Below are positions 7,258 through 13,471 of a stretch of 20,006 bases of DNA, one piece after another. Made by a program: the position numbers and the translations under genes. Every line of letters begins with the position of its first letter. Position 1 is the stretch's first letter. This DNA is from 2-02-FULL-62-14 sp035632555 (GTDB lineage: Bacteria > Nitrospirota > Nitrospiria > Nitrospirales > Nitrospiraceae), in assembly GCA_035632555.1 (NCBI GenBank), contig DASQGO010000078.1, positions 1 to 20,006 on the forward strand, in the 5' to 3' direction. The notes beneath the pieces are model-generated. The model searched no databases, was not told the DNA's origin, and saw only the letters and a list, made by a program, of their open reading frames with translations.

Positions 7258-7587
7258 ATGGCACCCCCTGGAGTGCACGGGCCGGCCGAACGGCGCGAAG
7301 GGACCGCCAATAACACGGTGATGAAGAGACGATGCCGGACAACCAACCGGTCCGCTCCATCGAACTTCCGGTCATGCGCCCGTGCGAAATGATGCTGCAG
7401 TATACTGCGAATTGGAGGGGCTGTACCAGCCCTCATGCGCTGTGATTTTCCCCGCCTAGCGTGCCGTACGCGAGTCGCGCGATGGCTTGACAGTGGCGCG
7501 CGGGGGCCTGTACAACCATGCTCAGGTGTCGGCGTAGAACTGGGCAATGGCGTGGTTCCGAACCGGCTCGATGATCGTGCCTCGGGC
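7258..7587. other. 330-nt intergenic region before tRNA-Leu, with palindromes and a promoter
   Basis: No convincing gene is seen here. It holds a perfect 12-bp palindrome GCAGTATACTGC (7397-7408) that places TATACT on both strands. A hairpin GAGGGGCTG-TAC-CAGCCCTC with one bulged G follows at once (about 7416-7434). The tRNA-Leu promoter lies at 7487-7516. The promoter for the minus-strand HEAT-repeat gene probably also lies here; the palindrome's TATACT is the best -10 candidate, with a poor -35. Confidence 0.5.
7487..7516 (+). promoter_or_regulatory. Promoter upstream of tRNA-Leu
   Basis: A consensus -35 TTGACA (7487-7492) and a -10-like TACAAC (7511-7516) are separated by 18 nt. Transcription would start near 7523, about 65 nt before the tRNA. 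It may also feed tig, since no terminator with a U-run follows the tRNA. Confidence 0.55.
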
Positions 7588-7670
7588 GCGAGAGTGGCGG
7601 AACTGGCAGACGCGCGAGACTTAGGATCTCGTGGGAAACCGTGGGGGTTCGAGTCCCTCCTCTCGCACCA
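7588..7670 (+). tRNA. tRNA-Leu (anticodon UAG)
   Basis: An 83-nt class II tRNA with encoded CCA (7668-7670). The acceptor GCGAGAG pairs with CTCTCGC and the discriminator is A. The anticodon stem CGAGA/TCTCG encloses the loop CTTAGGA, with anticodon TAG at 7622-7624, reading CUN leucine codons (mainly CUA). A long variable arm and the T-loop GGGTTCGAGTCC are present. It is followed 97 nt later by tig. Confidence 0.96.
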
Positions 7671-7691
7671 GCATACCAAACTTCGTTTGAG

Positions 7692-7732
7692 CCGGCGGCT
7701 ATTCTGGGTTTTAGTGTAATTCTTGCCGCCGG
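7692..7732 (+). promoter_or_regulatory. Perfect 8-bp inverted repeat in the tig leader
   Basis: CCGGCGGC (7692-7699) and GCCGCCGG (7725-7732) flank a 25-nt AT-richer loop. A TGTAAT hexamer (7715-7720), close to a -10 box, lies in the loop. The element sits between tRNA-Leu and tig. It could be a tRNA 3' processing or termination structure, or a leader control element. There is no U-run directly after the stem. Confidence 0.4.
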
Positions 7733-7767
7733 ATAAACACCAAAATTTGAGTTTTCAAGAGGACGTC

Positions 7768-9099
7768 ATGAAGGTCGAAGTCACAGAACTGGGCCCGATC
7801 AAGCGGTCGCTAAAGATCGAGATTCCGCAGGAAGATGTCAACAGGCAGTTCGCCGAAGTCTATGCCGACCTGAACCGGCAAGTCCGCATTCCGGGTTTCC
7901 GGCCGGGCAAGGCGCCACAGTCGCTGCTGGAACAGCGGTACGGCAAGGATATTGGTGAAGACGTCGTCCGCCGCATCATCCCCACCTATTATGAAAAAGC
8001 CATCCGACAAACCGGCATTGTGCCGATCGTGGTGGAGGTTCCGCCGATCGAGCGGGTGAAGATCAAGAAAGATGCGCCGTTTTCCTTCACGGCCACCGTC
8101 GAGATCAAGCCGAAAATCGAGCTGCGCGATTACAAGGCGCCCAATCCCATCTCGCTGAAGATCGATACGCGCACGGTCACCGACGATCAAATCGACAAGG
8201 CGATGAACGTGCTGCGGGAGCGGCAGGCCCAGTTGGAGGCGTCGCCGGCCGGCACCGCGCTGGCCGACGGCTCCTACGCCGTATTGGACGTGGAGGGATT
8301 CGTCGATTTGGCGCCGCTGGAAGGGGCGAAGAAGGACGGCCACCTGCACAAGATCGGCGCCAAATTGTCGGTCATGGGGCTGGAGGTGGATGAGCAATTG
8401 ATGGGAAAGAAAGAAGGCCAGGTGGTGGAAATTCCCCAGCCCTATCCGGCCGCCCATCCGGATCAGAAACTGGCGGGCAAAACAGTGGTGTTCCGGATCA
8501 AGGTTGCCGCCGTGAAGCAGAAGAAACTCGCCCCGCTGGACGACGAATTCGCCAAGGACTGCGGTCCCTACCAGTCGGTGGCGGAGTTGAAAGAGAAGCT
8601 GCGCGAGGAAATGGAGAAGGCGCTCAAGAAGGACATCGAAGAGACTTATAAGGACACGATCCTCAAGCGGTTGGTGGAGACGCACCATTTCGACATTCCG
8701 GAAACGCTCGTTGAGCGCGAGCTCACGGCGATGATCCGGCACCGGGTGGAGCAGGAAATACGGATGAAGGGCCGTGAGCGGGCCACCGAGCTGGAAGATC
8801 CGGCTGTGCGGCAGGACGCCTTCAAGAAATGGCGGGAAGAATTTCACCCCGAGGCCCAGCGCCGCGTGAAAGTCGGCATGATTCTGGAAGCGATCGCGGA
8901 GAAGGAAGGGCTGGCGGTCGAGCAAGAGGATCTGGACGCGGAGGTCCGGCGCATGTCATCGGAGCTGCGGATTTCCATCGAGGAGATCGCCAGGATCGTG
9001 AAGGCCGGCGGCGAGGAAGCGATGGATGAACTCCGTGGCCGGATCATGGCGGACAAGTCGCTGGATTTCGTGTATCGCCACGCCATGATCCAGAAGTAG
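7768..9099 (+). CDS. tig: Trigger factor (ribosome-associated chaperone, PPIase domain)
   Basis: The 443-aa protein has the full trigger factor layout. The N-terminal ribosome-binding domain contains the signature GFRPGKAP (residues 43-50) that contacts the exit-tunnel protein L23. A central FKBP-like peptidyl-prolyl isomerase domain (about 155-250) and a long helical C-terminal substrate-cradling domain follow. It shields nascent chains as they leave the ribosome and can speed proline isomerisation. The start ATG 7768 gives the conserved MKVEVTELGPIKRSLKIEI opening and has AGAGG 5 nt upstream; an in-frame start 45 nt earlier encodes a poor extension. It is followed by clpP after 87 nt and then clpX, the widespread tig-clpP-clpX order, which links chaperone and protease supply. 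Confidence 0.97.
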   Translation: MKVEVTELGPIKRSLKIEIPQEDVNRQFAEVYADLNRQVRIPGFRPGKAPQSLLEQRYGKDIGEDVVRRIIPTYYEKAIRQTGIVPIVVEVPPIERVKIKKDAPFSFTATVEIKPKIELRDYKAPNPISLKIDTRTVTDDQIDKAMNVLRERQAQLEASPAGTALADGSYAVLDVEGFVDLAPLEGAKKDGHLHKIGAKLSVMGLEVDEQLMGKKEGQVVEIPQPYPAAHPDQKLAGKTVVFRIKVAAVKQKKLAPLDDEFAKDCGPYQSVAELKEKLREEMEKALKKDIEETYKDTILKRLVETHHFDIPETLVERELTAMIRHRVEQEIRMKGRERATELEDPAVRQDAFKKWREEFHPEAQRRVKVGMILEAIAEKEGLAVEQEDLDAEVRRMSSELRISIEEIARIVKAGGEEAMDELRGRIMADKSLDFVYRHAMIQK

Positions 9100-9139
9100 G
9101 TCGAAAAGACCCTGAAAAGCTGCCGCCGGGCCTGTGTTG

Positions 9140-9148
9140 TGGTAAGAT
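9140..9148 (+). promoter_or_regulatory. Extended -10 promoter element before clpP
   Basis: TGG TAAGAT (9140-9148) forms an extended -10 element 38 nt before the clpP start; transcription would begin near 9155. The -35 region is poor. It would let clpP-clpX be expressed apart from tig, which is common in this gene cluster. Confidence 0.4.
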
Positions 9149-9186
9149 AGCGCGTCTGGGAATTATCGGAGAAAGGAACCGTCCGT

Positions 9187-9822
9187 ATGCTAGTGCCGAT
9201 CGTTGTCGAACAGACCAACCGCGGCGAGCGCGCCTACGACATCTATTCGCGCCTGCTCAAGGACCGCATCATCTTTCTGGGGGCGCCGATTGACGACATC
9301 TTCGCCAACCTGGTGATTGCCCAATTGCTGTTCCTCGAAGCGGAGGATCCTGAGAAGGACATCAATCTCTATGTCAATTCTCCGGGTGGAAGCGTGACGG
9401 CGGGACTCGGCATCTACGATACGATTCAGTACGTCAAGCCGCCGATCAATACCATCTGTTTGGGGCAGGCGGCGAGCATGGGCGCGCTGCTGCTGGCCGC
9501 AGGCACCAAGGGCAAGCGGTATGCGTTGCCGAATGCACGGGTCATGATTCACCAGCCGATGGGCGGATTCCAGGGACAGGCGACGGAGATCGACATTCAC
9601 GCGCGGGAAATCCTCAAGATTCGGGAGCGGCTGAACGAAATTCTCGCCAAGCACACGGGCCAGCCGCTCGACAAGATCGCGCTGGACACGGAGCGGGACT
9701 ATTTCATGTCGGGCGAAGAAGCGAAGCGCTACGGGCTGATCGATGAAGTGATCACGCGGCCTCCGAAGGCGATCAAACCGGCCGGCAAGGATTCGGGGAA
9801 CGACGGGGCAAAAGACAAGTAG
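9187..9822 (+). CDS. clpP: ATP-dependent Clp protease proteolytic subunit
   Basis: The 211-aa serine peptidase has the complete catalytic triad: S97 in GQAASMGALL, H122 in MIHQPMGG and D171 in TERDYFMSGEEA. These fall at the classical ClpP numbering. The GxxDD region (LGAPIDDIFANLVIAQLLFL) and the glycine-rich strand (YVNSPGGSVTAGLGIYD) are typical. ClpP forms a tetradecameric barrel that degrades proteins unfolded by ClpX or ClpA/C. The N-terminus (MLVPIVVEQTNRGERAYDIYSRLL) shows only a short propeptide or none. The C-terminal tail (KAIKPAGKDSGNDGAKDK) is polar and longer than usual. An AGGA-type ribosome site lies about 9 nt before the ATG. clpX follows after 27 nt, so the two are surely cotranscribed. 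Confidence 0.98.
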   Translation: MLVPIVVEQTNRGERAYDIYSRLLKDRIIFLGAPIDDIFANLVIAQLLFLEAEDPEKDINLYVNSPGGSVTAGLGIYDTIQYVKPPINTICLGQAASMGALLLAAGTKGKRYALPNARVMIHQPMGGFQGQATEIDIHAREILKIRERLNEILAKHTGQPLDKIALDTERDYFMSGEEAKRYGLIDEVITRPPKAIKPAGKDSGNDGAKDK

Positions 9823-9849
9823 CCACTATCTCTCGATCAGGGAGGGGGC

Positions 9850-11094
9850 ATGCCCAAACAAGACAAGACAGACCGTCACCTGCGGTGCTCGTTCTGCGGG
9901 AAGAGCCGCGACGAAGTCCGCAAGCTGATCGCCGGCCCCACCGTCTATATCTGCGACGAGTGCGTCAATCTGTGCAACGACATTATCGCGGAGGATTGGG
10001 AAGAGGCGAAGGAAGAGATCTCGTCCAAGCTCCGCAAGCCGCACGAAATCAAGCACCACCTCGATCAATACGTCATCGGACAGGACCGTGCGAAGAAAAT
10101 CCTGTCCGTCGCCGTCCACAACCACTATAAACGCATCTCCGCCAACGAGGTGGACGACGTCGAATTGCAGAAGGGCAACATCCTGGTCGTCGGGCCGACC
10201 GGCACGGGCAAGACCCTGCTGGCGCAGACGCTGGCGAAATATCTGGACGTTCCCTTTACCCTCGCGGACGCCACCACGCTCACCGAAGCGGGCTACGTCG
10301 GCGAGGACGTCGAAAACATCATTCTGAAATTGCTCCAGGCGGCAGACTACGACGTCGAGCGCACCGAGCGCGGCATCGTCTATATCGACGAAATCGACAA
10401 GATCAGCCGCAAGAGCGACAGTCCGTCGATCACGCGTGATGTGTCCGGCGAGGGAGTCCAGCAGGCGCTGCTCAAGCTCATCGAAGGCACGGTGGCGAAC
10501 GTCCCCCCGCAGGGCGGCCGCAAGCATCCCCATCAGGAATTCATCCAGGTGGACACGAGCAATATTTTATTCATCTGCGGCGGAGCCTTCGTGGGATTGG
10601 ACGCTCTCATCGAGCAGCGGCTCAACAAAAAACAGATGGGCTTCGGTGCGGACATCAAGACCAAGGACGACACGCGGCTCGGTGAGGTGCTGGCGCACGT
10701 GCAGCCGGAGGACTTGCTGAAGTACGGATTGATCCCGGAATTCGTCGGACGGCTGCCGGTGGTGGCCACGCTGGAGGAATTGGACGAGCCGGCGCTGGTC
10801 CGCGTGCTGACCGAGCCCCGCAATGCGCTGATCAAGCAGTACGAAAAACTGATGTCGTTCGAAAAGGTGAAGTTGAAATTCACCGATGGCGCGATCGCGG
10901 CCGTGGCGCGCAAGGCCTTTTCTCAAAAAACCGGCGCGCGGGGCCTGCGGGCGATTCTCGAGGAAGTCATGCTGGATCTCATGTACGAGGTCCCGTCCCA
11001 AAAGCAGATCAAGGAAGTACTGATTAACGAAGATGTGATCATCGGCAAAAGCCAGCCGATTAGGATTTACGAACAAGATACGAAGTCGGCGTAG
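9850..11094 (+). CDS. clpX: ATP-dependent Clp protease ATP-binding subunit ClpX
   Basis: The 414-aa AAA+ unfoldase is complete. The N-terminal zinc-binding domain has C13-x2-C16 and C35-x2-C38. Walker A is GPTGTGKT (115-122), the pore-1 loop GYVG (148-151) and Walker B IVYIDEID (D180, E181). The RKH loop (GGRKHPHQ, about 222-229), a sensor/arginine-finger region and the sensor-2 motif GARGLRAILEE near the end are also seen. The ClpP-docking loop usually reads IGF; here it is M263-G-F, a mild change at the first position. ClpX recognises tagged or specific substrates, unfolds them and feeds them to ClpP. A strong GGGAGGGGG site precedes the ATG. A clear intrinsic terminator closes the operon at 11120-11158. 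Confidence 0.98.
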   Translation: MPKQDKTDRHLRCSFCGKSRDEVRKLIAGPTVYICDECVNLCNDIIAEDWEEAKEEISSKLRKPHEIKHHLDQYVIGQDRAKKILSVAVHNHYKRISANEVDDVELQKGNILVVGPTGTGKTLLAQTLAKYLDVPFTLADATTLTEAGYVGEDVENIILKLLQAADYDVERTERGIVYIDEIDKISRKSDSPSITRDVSGEGVQQALLKLIEGTVANVPPQGGRKHPHQEFIQVDTSNILFICGGAFVGLDALIEQRLNKKQMGFGADIKTKDDTRLGEVLAHVQPEDLLKYGLIPEFVGRLPVVATLEELDEPALVRVLTEPRNALIKQYEKLMSFEKVKLKFTDGAIAAVARKAFSQKTGARGLRAILEEVMLDLMYEVPSQKQIKEVLINEDVIIGKSQPIRIYEQDTKSA

Positions 11095-11119
11095 CGTCGG
11101 GCCGAGTCTGTTTTTCGTG

Positions 11120-11158
11120 ACGGGGTGTTCCTCCCATGGGGAGCACCCCGTTGTTTTT
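11120..11158 (+). terminator. Rho-independent terminator of the clp operon
   Basis: ACGGGGTGTTCC (11120-11131) pairs with GGAGCACCCCGT (11140-11151), a 12-bp GC-rich stem with one G-U pair and an 8-nt loop. It is followed by TGTTTTT (T-run 11154-11158), 25 nt after the clpX stop. Confidence 0.92.
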
Positions 11159-11228
11159 CATGCTGTTAGGTCCTCTCCGGGCATCGGCTATACTTGCTCC
11201 CTGACATCGTCAGCCGGAGGAAGGACAG

Positions 11229-11747
11229 ATGAAGCTCCCGGTGGTTGCCACCAAATCTCACCAGGGCAAGTCGTTGGAACTCGACACAAAACGGGAAACG
11301 ATCGCGCTGCTCGGGTCCGAAGGACAAGTCCTTGGTGTGGTCGGTTGGGGGGCGATTATCGACTATATCAGCTTCTCGCAGCAGCAGGCCCCTTCCACCG
11401 AAGCACGAACGCAGCCCCGCGTGTCGCTGACGGCGAAAGTCCGGTATCTGGCGCCGAATGGCTCGCAGGTCGAGAGCCGCGCGACGGGTGTCGGTGGCGG
11501 CGGGCTCTTTATCGAGAGCACGGCTCCGATGGCGGTCGGGACCGAATTCACCATTTCGTTTGCATTGCCGGATCGGTCGGCTGAGTGGTTGGAGGCGAAG
11601 GGCAAGGTCGCGTGGGTCTGCCCGAAAGCCGATCAGTACACGTTTTTCCCAGGCATGGGTGTCCGTTTCACGTCGGTCGCTCCGGACACGCGGGCGCGCA
11701 TGCTCGAGTTTGTGAATTCGCTCAAGAAATCCGACTCAAAGGGTTAG
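11229..11747 (+). CDS. PilZ-like domain protein with degenerate c-di-GMP motif
   Basis: The 172-aa protein has an N-terminal region (about 1-52) I do not recognise (KLPVVATKSHQGKSLELDTK, then VGWGAIIDYISF), followed by a PilZ-like beta-barrel. R60-TQP-R64 fits the RxxxR motif, followed by VSLTAKVRYLAP. The usual second motif [D/N]xSxxG is replaced by G87-V-G89-G-G-G92 before LFIES, so the acidic/Asn and Ser ligands are missing. LEAKGKVAWV and FFPGMGVRFTSV complete the fold. PilZ proteins usually bind cyclic di-GMP and control motility, exopolysaccharide or virulence; this one may bind weakly or not at all. The start ATG has GGAGG 8 nt upstream, and a TATACT -10-like box lies at 11189-11194. 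Its last 26 nt overlap the convergent HEAT-repeat lipoprotein gene. Confidence 0.85.
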   Translation: MKLPVVATKSHQGKSLELDTKRETIALLGSEGQVLGVVGWGAIIDYISFSQQQAPSTEARTQPRVSLTAKVRYLAPNGSQVESRATGVGGGGLFIESTAPMAVGTEFTISFALPDRSAEWLEAKGKVAWVCPKADQYTFFPGMGVRFTSVAPDTRARMLEFVNSLKKSDSKG

Positions 11748-12516
11748 CCGGCTCGATCTGTTCGAGCGCCCACGCCGCCCAACGCTGGACGGCGGCGTCC
11801 CGATCGTGCGTTGACGCCGATCGAAGGGCCGGCACGATCGTCCGGTCGCCAAATTTTCCCAGCCGATAGGCCGCTTCTCCTCGCACACCGGCATCCGCAT
11901 CTTTCAGGAGCCGGTCACGGATGGCCGGCAACGAGCGTGGATCGACCATCTCGCCGAGGGCTGCGACGGCTCCCTGCCTGACTCGCGCATCGGGATCACC
12001 GAGCGCCGTCGTCAGTGCGTGGTACGCGGAGTCTGCCTCGAGCCACGTCAGTGCAGAAACCGCCGCGCGCCGGGACTCGACGTTGGCGCTCGCCAGCCGC
12101 TCCGTCAACAGCCCGACAATGGACTGCGTGCCGCCCACGGCACCGAGCGCCTGCGCGGCGGCCTGCTTGACTTCCGCGGACGGATCGTCCAGCCGCTGTG
12201 CCAGCTCCAGCCCGGCCTGATCCAGCACGTCTTCACCGAGGTTACCCAGAGCCCAGGCGCTCATCGCACGCACGGTCGGATCGTCATCGTGCAGACTGCG
12301 GAGCAGCGCCGACGCCGTACCCGGGATGGCAATTTTCCCCAGCGCCTGGGCTGCGGTGGTCCGTATCTGCGGATCGGGATCGTGAAGGAGCGCAACCAGA
12401 CGGGATGCGCTCACATTTGGATCGGTGGCAGTCTGGTTCCCGTAGCAGCCGTTGATGCCGGAGAGCAGGAGAGCGACCAGCAGGATTCGCACGCTGAGTG
12501 TGAGCGACTGCAACAC
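11722..12516 (-). CDS. HEAT-repeat lipoprotein
   Basis: The 264-aa product has a hydrophobic leader ending in a lipobox-like LLLSGINGC24, so it is probably lipid-anchored. Almost all of the mature part is HEAT repeats of about 31 residues, each with the D-P-x-x-R/V-x-x-A-x-x-A-L-G pattern (for example LLHDPDPQIRTTAAQALGKI, DDDPTVRAMSAWALGNLGED, GDPDARVRQGAVAALGEM, KDADAGVRGEAAYRLGKFGD). Such arrays resemble PBS-lyase-type HEAT proteins and serve as scaffolds; no enzymatic residues are seen. The start GTG 12516 lies 14 nt after the tatA stop; a second in-frame GTG at 12492 gives a shorter but still valid signal peptide, and neither has a clear ribosome site. It is the last gene of a probable M24 peptidase-tatA-lipoprotein operon. 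Confidence 0.85.
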   Translation of the reverse strand: MLQSLTLSVRILLVALLLSGINGCYGNQTATDPNVSASRLVALLHDPDPQIRTTAAQALGKIAIPGTASALLRSLHDDDPTVRAMSAWALGNLGEDVLDQAGLELAQRLDDPSAEVKQAAAQALGAVGGTQSIVGLLTERLASANVESRRAAVSALTWLEADSAYHALTTALGDPDARVRQGAVAALGEMVDPRSLPAIRDRLLKDADAGVRGEAAYRLGKFGDRTIVPALRSASTHDRDAAVQRWAAWALEQIEPANPLSRIS

Positions 12517-12530
12517 GTGAGGAGTATGAA

Positions 12531-13415
12531 TTATGCCGGCTTGGGCGGATCTTCCTGGACGGACGGCATTTGCTTGGCATCTTCGACAGTTTGCTCGATC
12601 TCTTTCTGCGCGGAGTCAATCTCGGCCTGGATCGTGCGCATCTGAGGGTCCACGGTCGAGCGCACATCGTTGACGGCCTGGCGAAACGTGCGGAGCGCAT
12701 CGCCGAGTCCTTCGCCGAAGCTTTGCATGTCGGCTGCGTCAGGGGCCTTGGCTTGCTGCGCGGCCTTTGCCTTGAGGGCGGCTTGCTGGGATTGGACCCT
12801 GGCGACGGCATCCTTGTTCACGATCGCCGAGGGCCGCTTGGCCTGCGGTTTGGTCTGGGCCGTCGGCGGGAGAGGCGGATACTGGGCGCGCATCGTGGGC
12901 GCGGGATTTGTCGCGCGGTCTTCCATCGTCGGCGGCTGATAAGAAGGATAGCCCTGCGTCGGCGCCGGCTGACCGGCAGGCGCCGCAGGTTTGGGCGGAG
13001 TCTGTTTGGGTTGATAGGCTTGCGGCGCGGCGGAGGCAATCATCGCAGCCGTTGTGCCGGGCGTCGCTTCGGGGCCGGGCTGGTAGGCAGCCAATACCGT
13101 GCGGCCTCCTTGCGCGGCAGCGGTCTGTCCGGGCGCTGCCGTAGCGGTTGTGGGCGCTGGAGTTCCTTGCGCGGCCTGTGCCGGAGCCACCACCTGCGCC
13201 TCTTCAATCGGCGGAGGAGCCTGGGCCAGCTGGGCATTGGGCGCATTCGGTGCGTTTGGATCAGGCGGCGGAGGCTCTTCATGCACCGCCTTTTTGAAGC
13301 CCTTGAGCGCCTTGCCGACCCCTTCGCCCAATGCGGGCAGGCGGCTGGATCCGAACAGAATCAATATGATCACCAGAATGATGATCAACTCTGAAAAACC
13401 CATGGTCCCGAACAT
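12531..13415 (-). CDS. tatA: TatA/E-family translocase subunit with extended C-terminus and duplicated amphipathic-helix motif
   Basis: The first 48 residues are a classical TatA: short periplasmic start, transmembrane helix (ELIIILVIILILF), FGSSRLPALG hinge and amphipathic helix (EGVGKALKGFKKAV). TatA oligomers help move folded twin-arginine proteins across the membrane. Typical TatA proteins have about 60-90 residues; this one has 294. Residues 48-200 are a Pro/Ala/Gln-rich, probably disordered linker. An Ala/Gln/Lys helix (201-226) follows. Then residues 233-248 read FGEGLGDALRTFRQAV, matching residues 29-44 at 9 of 16 positions with several conservative changes. A charged coiled-coil-like helix (249-283), reminiscent of TatB tails, ends the protein. 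No tatC is nearby. The ATG 13415 lacks a clear ribosome site; an in-frame ATG four codons later is possible. Confidence 0.9.
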   Translation of the reverse strand: MFGTMGFSELIIILVIILILFGSSRLPALGEGVGKALKGFKKAVHEEPPPPDPNAPNAPNAQLAQAPPPIEEAQVVAPAQAAQGTPAPTTATAAPGQTAAAQGGRTVLAAYQPGPEATPGTTAAMIASAAPQAYQPKQTPPKPAAPAGQPAPTQGYPSYQPPTMEDRATNPAPTMRAQYPPLPPTAQTKPQAKRPSAIVNKDAVARVQSQQAALKAKAAQQAKAPDAADMQSFGEGLGDALRTFRQAVNDVRSTVDPQMRTIQAEIDSAQKEIEQTVEDAKQMPSVQEDPPKPA

Positions 13416-13471
13416 ATGATGATGCTATCGGTCGCAGGCGAGCGAAGTCAAGGAAAAGGCTGGCGCCAGGC

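Noticed and set aside
7588..7670. tRNA-Leu as the edge of a genomic island
   Set aside because: The following genes are the core tig-clpP-clpX block, and no attachment repeat or recombinase is present.
7810..8925. Long open frame on the strand opposite tig
   Set aside because: Its composition is that of antisense to a GC-rich gene; it has no recognisable domain or ribosome site, and the plus strand is clearly trigger factor.
12900..13280. Pro/Ala-rich repeats in tatA as a tandem DNA repeat
   Set aside because: The amino-acid composition is biased, but no regular repeating DNA unit was found by eye.
12570..13394. Long Arg/Gly/Leu-rich open frame opposite tatA
   Set aside because: It arises from the Pro/Ala-rich codons of tatA read in reverse; the low-complexity product has no domain.
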